A DNA stretch of 64,000 nucleotides, from positions 62,001 through 126,000 of the forward strand of contig NZ_BJYT01000001.1 in the NCBI RefSeq assembly GCF_007991655.1, given 5' to 3'. The translations under genes and the position numbers were made by a program. Shown here piece after piece: positions 22,789 to 32,985 of the stretch. Below the pieces are notes generated by a model. That model made no database searches. It worked only from the letters and a program-made list of their open reading frames with translations, and had not been told where the DNA came from. The stretch is from Segetibacter aerophilus (GTDB lineage: Bacteria > Bacteroidota > Bacteroidia > Chitinophagales > Chitinophagaceae). How positions within the stretch are numbered: the first letter of the stretch is position 1; each line of letters opens with the position of its first letter.

Positions 22789-25449
22789 TTAAGTGGCGGG
22801 GAATAAAACAGTAAAAGTGGAACCTATAGCAGGGCGACCTTCTGCATGAATAAAGCCGTTGTGACTTTCGACTACTTTTTGTACGATCGCTAGTCCAACG
22901 CCTGTTCCGGGGAATTCGCTCTGGCCATGAAGTCGTTGAAAAACTTTAAAAATTCTTTCCGCGTTTTCCTGCTCGAAACCGATGCCGTTATCCGTCACAG
23001 TGATTTCATAAAAACCTTTCGTGGTTCTATCAATTACTTTCGAAACATTCTTACAAGCGATCGCTATGACTGGCGGAACATCGCTTTTACTGTACTTTAA
23101 ACCATTGCTCAACAAGTTTTGAAATAGCTGGTGAAGTTGTATAGGATCCCCTTTTATTTCGGGTAATGTGCCTATTGTAACTGATGCCTTTTTTAAAGTG
23201 ATTGTGGTTTCAAGGTCATTCAAAACCTGTTGAATGACTTTTTCTAAACTAGTATTTTGAAATGTAGGTATATCGCGACTTATTTGAGAATAGGTAAGCA
23301 AATCACTTATCAGTTGGCTCATTCTGCTTGCGGCATTTTCTATGCGCTCAAACATTTTGTTTTCCTCTGTAGAAAGTGCCTGGCCTATACCTTTTCGTAA
23401 TCTTTCTGAGAAATAGTTAATCTTCCTTAAAGGTTCCTGTAAATCGTGAGAGGCAGCATACGCGAATTCTTCAAGGCTTGCATTCGATTTCTTTAACTCT
23501 TCTATCGATGACTCTAATTGAACCTGCAGTTTTTTAAGCACTGTGTGATCGGTGAAGGTTACCAATACTTCGTTGCCTGCAGGAACAGTGTGTATGTTGA
23601 AATACACATCGTATCCATCCTCGTAGTGAAAATCGAATTGGTGCTCTTTTTTATTTAAGTAAGTGTCTTTATATATATCAAAAAGGCCGTTCGGTTTATA
23701 GGCAGGAAAATAAACACTGGCTAACGAGCCTACAAGATTTTCTGCTTTTTCTCCGATGTAAGTTGCTACTGCCTGGTTAACGATTGCAAATCGAAAATCC
23801 TCAATTTCGCCTTCATCATTTACAACAGGATGTAGGGTAAACATACCGGCCGATGCAGCATTAAGAACACTATTGAGTTTTTTTGCAGCAGTGGCAATTT
23901 CTTCCTGTAGTTTTTTTAATGGGGTGACGTCTAAAAAGGTTATCAATAAATCCTCGTTCCGCTTTTTAACTAACAGGTCGAGCCATGCATCTATTCCGTC
24001 TCCTACATAGTGGCTTTCAAATCTTTTTTCTGTCACCTTGCCCTCAGCTATTTCCTTATAGCTTTCAAACATTCCGTTCGCAACACTTTCAGTAAATACT
24101 TCGTTGTGCTGCCTTCCTAAAAGATCGGCGGGTTGTTTGTTAAAAAAAGTGGCTACAGTTTGGTTAACTGTTTTAAAAGTAAAATCAACAATTTCATCCT
24201 TCGTGTTTTTTACGGGAGACACTAATAAAATGCCTGTTTGAGATGAGTCAATTACATCCTGTAGGTATAGGGAGCTTTCTTCAATTTTCTGTTTGTTTTG
24301 CTTGCTTTCGGTAGTGTTGGTAAAAGTGATAACAATGCCATTGTCGCCTCGTTTTACTGCAGATACATCAAACCAACCATTTAACCTGTCGTCGTTGTAA
24401 TAAACCTCTTTTCTAAGGCTTTCACCACTTTCTATTACATGCACGTACGATGCAAACGTTCCGGCTTTTTTAGCGGAGGGGAACAGGGAAAGATAACTAG
24501 CTCCTTCGGCTACCTCAGGCGTTATTCCTATCATGCGGGTAAAAGCTTTGTTTATTTTTAATACCTGCAAATCGACGATTTCTCCATGCCCATTTCTAAC
24601 TGCTTCACAAGCATAAATTCCGTTGATAGAAGCTTCGAAAATGCTACCAAGCAAGTTGCTTTGTTCTTCTATTTTTAGCTCATTTTGCTTTTTGTTCGAA
24701 ATATCAATGAAAGTAGAAACAACGTTATCGCCCATTTTCAACAGCGATACAATGAACCATCCATATTCTTCACCATTTTCATTTCTGAAGGTTGTTTCTA
24801 TCCTTTCAGGAATACCTGTTTCAACTACCTTTTTGTGTAGTGCAAGCTGTTCGGAACCTTCAAGGTGTGGTAAGATCTCCAGCAGAGTTTTACCAATGGA
24901 ATTAGGCGAAAATTTAGCAAGTTTAAAGGCCGCCTTATTGCAGTGAGTAAGGCGAAAGTTGACTACTTCACTGTCCTGGTAGATTGCCTCTAAAATCATT
25001 AGCCCATCTGCCGAGGCATCTAAAATATTTGTAAAAAGCGCAGCCTGTTTTTGTCTTTCTTTTTCTGCATCGACGAATTGTGTTCTGTCGCGGCTTACAC
25101 TAATTACTCCGTCTATCGTTTTACTCCTAAGAGTGCTAAAGTGCTTGCCAAGAAATTTATTATAGAACGACTCTTCATGTGCTTTACCTGTTTGCCATAC
25201 TTGGAGACATTGTTTAAAAAGGATGTTTTTATAATCATTGTCTATAAGAGAAGTAGTAAGTACCGTCTGACTCATGATAAAATCCTTATCGGCCCTAAGA
25301 AATGTACTCGAGGCATTGTTACAATATCCTATTGTAAAATCAGTAATCTCGTTATCGCTGACTAGTACCGGTTGAAACAATATTACAGACTCAGGTAATG
25401 CATCGAACAACTCAGATATTAGTAACTCTTCTCGTAAAACACTCTGCAT
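22789..25449 (-). CDS. Multi-PAS sensor histidine kinase
   Basis: 886 aa from ATG 25449 (MQSVLREELLISELFDALPE); a start 30 bases earlier is possible. At least five PAS-like modules of about 125 residues each follow one another, each ending in an EV/VTFTD-type strand (e.g. GIVITFTNTTESKQ, LLITFLDVTPLKKLQ, VLVTFTDHTVLKKLQ). HisKA contains EEFAYAASHDLQEPLRKI with the phospho-accepting His; the ATPase has the N box LFQNLLSNGLKYSK, G1 VTDNGIGFEQ, F box IFKVFQRL and G2 GTGVGLAIVQKVV. No membrane segment or adjacent response regulator, so it is a cytoplasmic orphan kinase. Ligand unknown. Confidence 0.9.
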   Translation of the reverse strand: MQSVLREELLISELFDALPESVILFQPVLVSDNEITDFTIGYCNNASSTFLRADKDFIMSQTVLTTSLIDNDYKNILFKQCLQVWQTGKAHEESFYNKFLGKHFSTLRSKTIDGVISVSRDRTQFVDAEKERQKQAALFTNILDASADGLMILEAIYQDSEVVNFRLTHCNKAAFKLAKFSPNSIGKTLLEILPHLEGSEQLALHKKVVETGIPERIETTFRNENGEEYGWFIVSLLKMGDNVVSTFIDISNKKQNELKIEEQSNLLGSIFEASINGIYACEAVRNGHGEIVDLQVLKINKAFTRMIGITPEVAEGASYLSLFPSAKKAGTFASYVHVIESGESLRKEVYYNDDRLNGWFDVSAVKRGDNGIVITFTNTTESKQNKQKIEESSLYLQDVIDSSQTGILLVSPVKNTKDEIVDFTFKTVNQTVATFFNKQPADLLGRQHNEVFTESVANGMFESYKEIAEGKVTEKRFESHYVGDGIDAWLDLLVKKRNEDLLITFLDVTPLKKLQEEIATAAKKLNSVLNAASAGMFTLHPVVNDEGEIEDFRFAIVNQAVATYIGEKAENLVGSLASVYFPAYKPNGLFDIYKDTYLNKKEHQFDFHYEDGYDVYFNIHTVPAGNEVLVTFTDHTVLKKLQVQLESSIEELKKSNASLEEFAYAASHDLQEPLRKINYFSERLRKGIGQALSTEENKMFERIENAASRMSQLISDLLTYSQISRDIPTFQNTSLEKVIQQVLNDLETTITLKKASVTIGTLPEIKGDPIQLHQLFQNLLSNGLKYSKSDVPPVIAIACKNVSKVIDRTTKGFYEITVTDNGIGFEQENAERIFKVFQRLHGQSEFPGTGVGLAIVQKVVESHNGFIHAEGRPAIGSTFTVLFPAT

Positions 25450-25584
25450 TGGATAAAATAAGTATCGTAAAAATAACACCTTTTCGAGTGATTTGTTTTA
25501 CGACATCTATTTTGACAAGACAGGCAATTTCTACTCTATTATGGACAGCAACTGTGGTAGTCTGAAAGCGAGTATACCTGCGCC

Positions 25585-26337
25585 TTACTTTAGTTTAGAT
25601 CGCTTCTTTTGCAGTCGTTCTATATAGGATTCCATTTGAAATGCATTGGTAAGGGCCGACCCGTCAATATCGTTGTTAAAATAGATGAAAGCTTCTTTTA
25701 TTGCACTGTTATTTTCAATCTCGTCAGAGATTTTTTTAAGAGTAGATAGAGCATACTTTGATTTATATAAATGAGGAACACCGTGAAACCGGTGGTATAA
25801 GGTGCTTGTATTTTGAACAACCTCATCCGGCAGCGAAGGGTGGCTCATACCACAGAAAGTAATATTATGATTTGCGAGTGTATTGTAGACTTCCTGGTTC
25901 CACCAAGTGGCATTTCTAAATTCAAGAACGTTGGTAAAGGTGGGATCCAGGTTTTGAATGATTTGTTCGAGTTTTTGTTGTTTGTAAGAAATTACTTCGG
26001 GCATTTGAAACAGTACACAACCAACTTTTTCTTTTAGCCCTTCGCGCACGGTGCCGTAAAAGTCTTCTAAGTATTTCTCTGCTTTGACAAACTTTCTATA
26101 GTGCGTAATTGCACGCGGAGCTTTGATTGAAAAGGTAAATGCATCAGGGCTTTTGTGGTACCAATTTTCCAGATACGGCAAGCGGGGGAACCGATAGAAC
26201 GTGACGTTTAATTCAAGTGTTTTAAACCTGTTGTTGTAATAGTCAAACCATTTAGACTGAGCAAGCTTTTCCGGGTAAAAGATATCTTTCCAATGTTTGT
26301 AATGAAAGCCAGAACAACCTATCCACCATTTTGCCAT
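25585..26337 (-). CDS. DUF72 (YecE-like) protein
   Basis: 250 aa TIM-barrel-like DUF72 family protein: WWIGCSGFHYKHWKDIFYPE, FDYYNNRFKTLELNVTFYRF, TFSIKAPRAITHYRKF, LGCVLFQMPE-like VGCVLFQMPEVI, VLEFRNATWW and the C-terminal AFIYFNNDIDGSALTNAFQM are all typical. The family is widespread but its biochemical role is unknown to me. It lies downstream of PBP1A, separated by a strong terminator-like hairpin, so it is probably transcribed separately. Confidence 0.9.
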   Translation of the reverse strand: MAKWWIGCSGFHYKHWKDIFYPEKLAQSKWFDYYNNRFKTLELNVTFYRFPRLPYLENWYHKSPDAFTFSIKAPRAITHYRKFVKAEKYLEDFYGTVREGLKEKVGCVLFQMPEVISYKQQKLEQIIQNLDPTFTNVLEFRNATWWNQEVYNTLANHNITFCGMSHPSLPDEVVQNTSTLYHRFHGVPHLYKSKYALSTLKKISDEIENNSAIKEAFIYFNNDIDGSALTNAFQMESYIERLQKKRSKLK

Positions 26338-26389
26338 TGTGATAGTTTGATGAAAAAGGATGCAATTATGAAACCATGTTTACAATGAT

Positions 26390-26438
26390 AGCTATAACAA
26401 AAAAGCAAACGTTTATAGTTTGCTTTTTTGTTATAGCT
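26390..26438. terminator. Very strong bidirectional hairpin downstream of PBP1A
   Basis: Perfect 21-bp inverted repeat: 26390-26410 (AGCTATAACAAAAAAGCAAA + C) and 26418-26438, with a 7-base loop. The A/T6 run inside the stem gives a T tract on either strand. Lies between the PBP1A stop and the DUF72 start, both on the minus strand. Confidence 0.75.
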
Positions 26439-26464
26439 GTGATCCGACAGGCGCATTAATATTT

Positions 26465-26500
26465 GAAGTACAAGAGTGCGACGCAAGTGAGATGATAAGA
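26465..26500 (+). repeat. Repeat family E copy (diverged)
   Basis: GAAGTACAAGAGTGCGACGC followed by AAGTGAGATGATAAGA; matches the AAGTACAAG and GACGCAA words of the family seen at 22701-22744 and 33861-33902. Confidence 0.5.
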
Positions 26501-26542
26501 GGTAAAATGTTGGTTACCCAAAACTCCTATCACTATCATTCA

Positions 26543-29062
26543 TCATTGTTTTTCTTCTTTTTTAGGCATTACTGCTTTGGGAGGTTCAGTATTATTTTCT
26601 TCCTTATTTTTCTTTTTACCAAATAACTTTTTGAAAAAGCCTCCTTTTTGTTCTTCTTGTTTTTCTGTTTTAACCTCTTTTGTAGCTGGAGTTTCTTCGG
26701 GTGTTGTTGTGGTAGTTGTTGCTCCTGGCTTTGCCTTTTCAACCGGGATATCACTTTCTGCTCCAATCTCTTCAGGAGGTGCATCAGGAATCAAATAATC
26801 CTCTGACGTGCCGTTTCCAACATCTTCTCCCTGGGCAGGTGCAGCTGACCTCGCATTGATCGTATTCATGTAGTCGAAAATGACATCGTTGCTCATCACC
26901 TCGGGTTTTGAGAACTTTGCCTTCCGGTCAAGTCCTAAAGTTTTATCAGCAAGTGCTTTGTTGAAGAAGTAGGCCCATATAGGCAGGGCAGCGGAAGAAC
27001 CTTCACCAATGTCTCCGCTAAACCTGATGAAACGATCGTCGCATCCTACCCAGGTTCCTGCAAGCAACTGCGGAGTGTATCCCATAAACCACGCGTCGCT
27101 GTTATCATTGGTTGTACCGGTTTTACCTGCGATCTCGTTCGTTAAGCCATACTGGTCGCCCATGCTCTGACCGGTTCCATTTTTTATAACACCCTGCATC
27201 ATCAATGCGACAGAATAGGCAGTTACCTCATTGATCACTTCCTTACGTTGAGCTGGCAGGAAGTTTTCGAGCACGTTTCCGTTTTTGTCTTCGATACGTG
27301 CAATCAGTAAGGGTTTAGCATTAAAGCCATGCCCGGGAAACATGCTATAACCTTGCATCATTTCATAAAGGCTCAGCTCGACAGCGCCAAGAGCCATCGA
27401 AGGGAAAGGATTTATTTTAGAAGTAAAGTTGCATTTCTTTAAAAATTCCGCAAAGCGGTTAGCAGCGTCGTTGCCATTGTTGCCCAGTTGCTTTAAGATG
27501 AACGCGGAAGCGCAGTTACGAGACCATGCGAGGGCGTTTGCCATCGGGACCGTGCGGCCTGTACAAGTTGCGCCGGTGTTGGGAACAAGGCCAAGGCTAC
27601 CGAAATCCTGTTGTATATCCTGCACCATGGTGTTAGGTGTAAAGCCGCCTTCTTCAATAGCTAAACTATATAATAAAGGTTTTATCGTACTACCTACCTG
27701 GCGTTTGGTATTGAGATTAACGTGGTCAAATTTGAAAGTTTTAAAATCGATGCCGCCAACCCAGGCTTTGATCTCGCCACTTATCGGATCCATCGCCATA
27801 AACCCAGCCTGAAGCATTTGGCGATGATATTTGATAGAGTCCAAAGGAGTCATCGTGGTATCCTTTTCCCTTTTGCTGTTCCATGCAAACACCTTCATCG
27901 GGACCTTCTTGTAAAAGCTCTTCTTGATCTGTGCTTCTTCAACACCGTCTTTTTTAAGGTTTTTCCAGCGGTCACTCACCTTCATTGCAGCAAGTAAGAT
28001 TGTGTCCCTGCCATTCCAAACTGTTCCTTTACGAATATTGCTTTGCGAGTTAAGAATTTTCTGCATGTAGCTGATATGCTTACTTACAGCTTCTTCTGCA
28101 TATAATTGCATCCGCGGATTAATGGTTGTATAAATCCTTAAACCGTCACGGTATAGGTCGTAGTTGTCGCCATTTTGTTTCTGATGCTCTTTACACCATT
28201 TTTTCATTTCCTGACCTAAAACCATCCGGAAGTAGGGAGCTAGACCTGCTGTCTCATCCATCTTTTTATAGTTGATGACGATAGGCTTAATCTTTAGGTT
28301 AGTTGCGTGGCTCTCAGTAATATAACCGTTCGTAACCATCCGGTCTAACACTAAGTTTCTGCGGTCGAGGGCCATCTTAGCGTTTCTACGCGGGTTGTAA
28401 ATAGTGGGTCCATTCACCATACCAACCAACACTGCAGCTTCCTCAATACTCAGTACGTCAGGGTCTTTCTGGAAGAAAGTTTTTGAGGCATTTCTGATAC
28501 CAAAGACGTTGTCACTGAAGGGAACAGTATTAAGGTATAATGCAATGATCTCATCTTTGGTAAAATTCCTTTCAAGCTTTACAGCTATTATCCACTCTTT
28601 TATTTTTTGGATAACACGGGTGACGGGGTTTCTTGCACGGTTTCCATTAAATAAATTAAAGGCAAGCTGTTGAGTAATTGTACTTGCACCGCCATCTCTG
28701 CCGAGGTGAACAACTGCTCTTGCCAAACCGCGTCCGTCAATACCGCTATGGTTATAAAAACGTTCGTCTTCAGTTGCTACAAGCGCATTAATAACGTTCT
28801 TGCTAATGTCTTTAAAATCGACATTCGTTCTGTCTTCGAGATAGTACTTTCCCATCACAGTTCCGTCGTCTGCAATCACCTCACTTGCAAGGGAAGCACT
28901 AGGGTTCTCGAGATCCTGGATAGAAGGCATCTTTCCAAATACACCCCAGTTAGCCATTAACAACAAAAGGATAAAAGCACCTAGGCCGATAAAGACAAGG
29001 CGCCAGAATATTTTAACCGAGGTACTTGTTCGATTTTTTGTTTTGCTTGTACTATTTTTCAT
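26543..29062 (-). CDS. Penicillin-binding protein 1A (class A PBP)
   Basis: 839 aa bifunctional peptidoglycan synthase. One N-terminal membrane anchor (residues about 17-42), then the GT51 glycosyltransferase with catalytic Glu in ATEDERFYNHSGIDGRG and GGASTITQQLAFNLF, and the transpeptidase with SxxK in QVGSTIKPLLY, SxN in AWSRNCASAF and KTG in EIAGKTGTTNDNSDAW. The last 120 residues are low-complexity, Pro/Thr then Lys/Glu-rich (EETPATKEVKTEKQEEQ), a common tail in Bacteroidota PBPs. Precedes the PorW-like gene's 3' end by 83 bases in the same direction. Works in the periplasm in cell wall elongation. Confidence 0.93.
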   Translation of the reverse strand: MKNSTSKTKNRTSTSVKIFWRLVFIGLGAFILLLLMANWGVFGKMPSIQDLENPSASLASEVIADDGTVMGKYYLEDRTNVDFKDISKNVINALVATEDERFYNHSGIDGRGLARAVVHLGRDGGASTITQQLAFNLFNGNRARNPVTRVIQKIKEWIIAVKLERNFTKDEIIALYLNTVPFSDNVFGIRNASKTFFQKDPDVLSIEEAAVLVGMVNGPTIYNPRRNAKMALDRRNLVLDRMVTNGYITESHATNLKIKPIVINYKKMDETAGLAPYFRMVLGQEMKKWCKEHQKQNGDNYDLYRDGLRIYTTINPRMQLYAEEAVSKHISYMQKILNSQSNIRKGTVWNGRDTILLAAMKVSDRWKNLKKDGVEEAQIKKSFYKKVPMKVFAWNSKREKDTTMTPLDSIKYHRQMLQAGFMAMDPISGEIKAWVGGIDFKTFKFDHVNLNTKRQVGSTIKPLLYSLAIEEGGFTPNTMVQDIQQDFGSLGLVPNTGATCTGRTVPMANALAWSRNCASAFILKQLGNNGNDAANRFAEFLKKCNFTSKINPFPSMALGAVELSLYEMMQGYSMFPGHGFNAKPLLIARIEDKNGNVLENFLPAQRKEVINEVTAYSVALMMQGVIKNGTGQSMGDQYGLTNEIAGKTGTTNDNSDAWFMGYTPQLLAGTWVGCDDRFIRFSGDIGEGSSAALPIWAYFFNKALADKTLGLDRKAKFSKPEVMSNDVIFDYMNTINARSAAPAQGEDVGNGTSEDYLIPDAPPEEIGAESDIPVEKAKPGATTTTTTPEETPATKEVKTEKQEEQKGGFFKKLFGKKKNKEENNTEPPKAVMPKKEEKQ

Positions 29063-29145
29063 TAGAATGTAATATCAATAATTGCGGTAAAAGGCATGGT
29101 GATTAAGAAACTGTGCAAAGCTATAAAACAACTTACACTTTCATT

Positions 29146-32097
29146 TTAGAATCTGCCGGGAAGGGCTTTTTGTATTAACAGTTTGTAAGCCTCCATATCT
29201 TGTTTCGCTTTCAACACTTCAAGATTGGCGTCACTGATTACAAGGAAACTAAACTTGTCAGCTGTAAGCCAAGGGAGAATTCGGCTTTTTGCGACCGGTC
29301 GTACTTTGTCAATATAATCTAGTGCCGCATTTGCATCTGGAAACGGTCCTTGCAAAACAAGATTAAACTGTTCATTTAGTTTCACCCCTGAAATATCTAT
29401 TTTCTGGTTATAATATTTTTCCCTGTTAAAACGATTGAAAGCGTTGCGGGCTTCAGTGGCGTAAACGGGGTCCACTTTATCTAAGAGAACAACGACATAA
29501 TGTGGGTCGGTGGCAACAAAACTAAAGTTCTTAACTACAACCGGCGGAGGTGCAGCGACAGTGTCTTTTTTAACATTTGAAGTAGCTGGTGAAACAGCTG
29601 ACTGCTTTGTAACAACAACAGAATCTTTATTTGCAGGCGGAGGCACTGTTACGATTTTTGCCGGGGCAGGAGGGGTGGCGACAGGCGGATTATTGTTGAC
29701 AGGAGTAGCAGCATCTTCGTTGCGCGTCACTTCGAGCTTTGTCAGGTAATCTTCAATTTCTTTTCTTCTTTTCAAGACGTCGATCATTGTTTTGGCTCTT
29801 GCTGCCATTGGATCTTGTGCGTAAAGATTTGATAGATCTGTCAACACTTTTATTGCAGTGCTGTCCTCTTTTTGCTTAATGTAATAAATGGATTCGATGA
29901 AAAGCAATTGGGGTGTCCAGAACGATTTTCCATAAGTGCTATCCGCTACTTTCTTTTGATTTTTTGCTTCATCAAACTTACCCTCTATAAAAAGGTTGTA
30001 GATCTGCTCGTATTGTTTTGTAGCAGGACTTGCCTCAGCTTTGCTCGTATTAGCCGGAGGATTGGCAACCAGTTTTGCAAACTTGTTTTCCGGCGATGCA
30101 CTTATCAATTGTTTCTTGTACTGGTCAGCTTTTAACTTGTCGCCGGTTTTCTCGTATGCGTATATGAGGTTGAATAAAGCCTCTTCTTTGTACGTGGAAT
30201 TAGGAAAACGATTTAGTAAATCTTCGAATGCTAGTATTGCGGCAGGGTACTCTTCTAATTTGTTTAGGAATGTTTGACCTGAAGAAAACAGGGCCTCCAT
30301 AATGCTTTTGTTGCTGGCGTCTAATTTCTCTTGTGTTGTCGGGATGTCTTGTTGCAAACCCTCGTAAGAATTATTAGCCACTTTTTGTTCTACCACGGCC
30401 TTCCCCGGTACATCATCTACGTCCGCAATTTTTTGAATCTGTCGATCCAGTGCAGATTTTCTTCTCCAGTTATCGACATTAGGTCTTTCGCCCCAGCGCG
30501 CCCTAAATTCACTAAAGCCCCGTGCCTTTGCTCCGCTGTTATAAAAATAAAAATCAGTTGACTTGTTATTGTCTGCAAAAAGATCAGGCACCTGCTTTAC
30601 TGCTGCATTAATATTTGGGGCATCGTCTTCTTTTAATCCTTGTGCCTTACGCAGCAGCTTAACCTGCTTTTTAATAATAGCATCTCTTTGGTCTTGGGGT
30701 AATTTTGCAAGAGCCTGTAGACTGTCTTGCGTTAAGACTATTGTTGTGTTTTCAGCTATCGTTTTTAAGTGTGGCTTTCTCATGGTGATGCGATTTTTGT
30801 CAGCATCGCTGGTAAGCGCGTTTATATCAGTGCTATCGTAGTAGTTGTAAGCGTCTGAGTAAGAGCGGCGGTTGTAATTGAGATCGCCGAGTAACAGGAA
30901 GGATTGGCTTCTTTGGGTTGGATTGTTAACGCTATACTTTACACTATTTAAGAGATCATTCTTCGCATTGGCAAAATTGTTCCTTTCCATCTCAATACTT
31001 GCAGCAGCATAATAAATAATATCACGATAGTTTAAATACTTTTCGCGATGCGCCATCTTCAAAAGGGCGTCGATATTTTCCTGGAGGAAATCTTTTTTGT
31101 CGCTTCGATTAATGCGAATAGAGTTTAATCGTGCGTACACATCCATTACAGGATCGGTCGTATGAGAAATGCTCTTCTCGTAATATTTAACCGCTTCCTC
31201 GTTCTTGTCCGAGAGCTGGTACATCTGGGCAATCAGGTATTCCCATCGTGCTTTTTCCTGGTTGTTAGCTGCTTCATCTAAGGCCTGATTCAAATGAATT
31301 GCGGCACTGTCATACACCTGTTGTTTATAAAACCAGTAAGCCATAGCCTCGTGCAAATCCGTTTGCAACCTTTTAGGAAAGTTGGGGTCGTGCCTGAGAA
31401 TTTCAATTACCCCTGAGGCTTCAGGCAATTCGTTTTTTTCAATATGATTTCTTATTTGCCAGATAAAACTTTCGTTGCGGCTTGGCGGCCTGCTGGTCAG
31501 TTTTGTCCAGATGCTGTTTTTTTCTTTTGTAGCAATACTAAATTCCCCGGTTTCATTACTGGCGTTACTACCAATTGGTTTGTCGTATCCACCAGACTCC
31601 TTAGGAGCATAAGAAAAATTCAGGTATTGAAGGGTCAGCGCAGCGGAGTCTAAGTCGTTCCTAAAAAAATACGCTTTCGCCATCAGCAGGTACATATTGT
31701 CAATCCAGCTATTGCGCAGGTCGTGCAATAGAATGCCGGCTGTACACTTGTAGATAATTGAATCTAAATCCTGTTTACTTTGTGAAGTCTGCTCTAAGGT
31801 GTAATTGTAAAAAGGTAATAACTGGGAGTAATCGTCTTTAAAAGCAATTTTTGATGAGTTAACTAATTCGTTGAGACGGTTGTTTGCGTTGAAATAATAA
31901 TTGTAATGGGTTACAGTATTTTGGTAAAGTTTTCGTGGAATGGTAAATTTTTTCTCGCCTGTTTTTTCTGAGGCCAGTTTCCGATTTTCGTATTTCTTCG
32001 GTTTTTTAACTTCAATTTCAGCCCCCGGCTGTGCATGTCCAACCAGGAAGGATAAAAAGAAAGTTAGGGATATAAATAAAAAACGGATGTTATACAT
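29146..32097 (-). CDS. PorW/SprE-like TPR protein (type IX secretion/gliding)
   Basis: 983 aa exported protein. Signal peptide MYNIRFLFISLTFFLSFLVG with cleavage near AQP. Helical TPR-type repeats fill most of the protein (e.g. LLHDLRNSWIDNMYLLMAKA, AIAFEDLLNRFPNSTYKEEA-like ILAFEDLLNRFPNSTYKEEA). A Pro/Ala/Val-rich linker near residues 790-850 leads to a C-terminal domain with DPHYVVVLLDKVDPVY, NAFNRFNREKYYNQKIDI and FSFLVISDANLEVLKAKQDM. The N-terminal HYNYYFNANNRLNELV and this end are what I know from SprE/PorW, a protein that links T9SS parts. No lipobox Cys is present, unlike the described lipoproteins. CHU_C cargo occurs at 48.7 kb. Confidence 0.72.
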   Translation of the reverse strand: MYNIRFLFISLTFFLSFLVGHAQPGAEIEVKKPKKYENRKLASEKTGEKKFTIPRKLYQNTVTHYNYYFNANNRLNELVNSSKIAFKDDYSQLLPFYNYTLEQTSQSKQDLDSIIYKCTAGILLHDLRNSWIDNMYLLMAKAYFFRNDLDSAALTLQYLNFSYAPKESGGYDKPIGSNASNETGEFSIATKEKNSIWTKLTSRPPSRNESFIWQIRNHIEKNELPEASGVIEILRHDPNFPKRLQTDLHEAMAYWFYKQQVYDSAAIHLNQALDEAANNQEKARWEYLIAQMYQLSDKNEEAVKYYEKSISHTTDPVMDVYARLNSIRINRSDKKDFLQENIDALLKMAHREKYLNYRDIIYYAAASIEMERNNFANAKNDLLNSVKYSVNNPTQRSQSFLLLGDLNYNRRSYSDAYNYYDSTDINALTSDADKNRITMRKPHLKTIAENTTIVLTQDSLQALAKLPQDQRDAIIKKQVKLLRKAQGLKEDDAPNINAAVKQVPDLFADNNKSTDFYFYNSGAKARGFSEFRARWGERPNVDNWRRKSALDRQIQKIADVDDVPGKAVVEQKVANNSYEGLQQDIPTTQEKLDASNKSIMEALFSSGQTFLNKLEEYPAAILAFEDLLNRFPNSTYKEEALFNLIYAYEKTGDKLKADQYKKQLISASPENKFAKLVANPPANTSKAEASPATKQYEQIYNLFIEGKFDEAKNQKKVADSTYGKSFWTPQLLFIESIYYIKQKEDSTAIKVLTDLSNLYAQDPMAARAKTMIDVLKRRKEIEDYLTKLEVTRNEDAATPVNNNPPVATPPAPAKIVTVPPPANKDSVVVTKQSAVSPATSNVKKDTVAAPPPVVVKNFSFVATDPHYVVVLLDKVDPVYATEARNAFNRFNREKYYNQKIDISGVKLNEQFNLVLQGPFPDANAALDYIDKVRPVAKSRILPWLTADKFSFLVISDANLEVLKAKQDMEAYKLLIQKALPGRF

Positions 32098-32356
32098 GTA
32101 TGAGTTCCTGAGCTTAGTAATATTTATAGTAATAATGGATCTTAATGGTATTATATTTTTTTGTTCTTACAAATGCGCTCATGTTTTTTTGGGTGCTACA
32201 ACAATCTTTGCAAAAGCTACCCCCTTGGTTTCGCAACAACAACTTTCAAAAAACCTTCATACCATAACGCCTTTTGAGCGCTTAAAAGTACATTTATTTT
32301 CTTTTCCCCCTTCATACGTACGGCTCAATCGCTACCTTTAACTTTTACATTACTCT

Positions 32357-32752
32357 ATGGCTAAACTGCAGGCCAACACTTCACTCAATCAACTTCGTAA
32401 CCGCTACCGCCTGGTAATTATGAATGATGATACCTATGAAGAAGTGGTAACGTTCAAATTGTCGCGGCTTAGTGTATACATCATGTTCAGCAGCATTTTC
32501 GTCATTTTGATCACCCTCACGGTGGCTCTTATTGTTTTTACGCCTTTAAAAGAATATTTACCTGGTTATGGAACCCAGCATTCGCGTCGTGAGTTGCAGG
32601 TTTTAAAAATGAAGGCAGACTCTCTCGAACAAAGCATGCGGTACAAGGATCAGTATTTACAAAACTTCAAAAAGGTGTTGACTGGCGACATTAGCGGCAA
32701 ATTAGATACGACCGTTATAAAAGTTCCTAAAGAGCCTACGATTAAAGAATAA
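32357..32752 (+). CDS. Small single-pass membrane protein
   Basis: 131 aa. Residues 1-40 are cytoplasmic (RNRYRLVIMNDDTYEEVVTFKL precursor), one membrane helix spans about 42-66 (VYIMFSSIFVILITLTVALIV), followed by FTPLKEYLPGYG and a coiled-coil-like segment (RRELQVLKMKADSLEQSM). This layout equals the N-terminal part of Bacteroidota M23-type membrane peptidases, but the peptidase domain is absent, so it would be a stand-alone scaffold or a truncated paralogue. Divergently oriented to the PorW-like gene with a 259-base gap in between. Function unknown. Confidence 0.72.
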   Translation: MAKLQANTSLNQLRNRYRLVIMNDDTYEEVVTFKLSRLSVYIMFSSIFVILITLTVALIVFTPLKEYLPGYGTQHSRRELQVLKMKADSLEQSMRYKDQYLQNFKKVLTGDISGKLDTTVIKVPKEPTIKE

Positions 32753-32985
32753 TTTCTGATTTCTGGTTCACATGCCGATTATTTTTTTGGGGACAATACT
32801 TCAACGCTTTGTTGTTGCTTCCGTTGCGACGCTCCGTTTAAGCGTTTTAATCTTTTGTTGGCATTTTTCGTTTTTTGCTATTAATATGTTCATGGCTTGT
32901 TTCAAAAATCATTACCGCTTGCTACCACGTTTTGCTGATTGTCTAATTTCTAACAGTTTAAATTTTATTTTTGCCTCCCCGAAGT

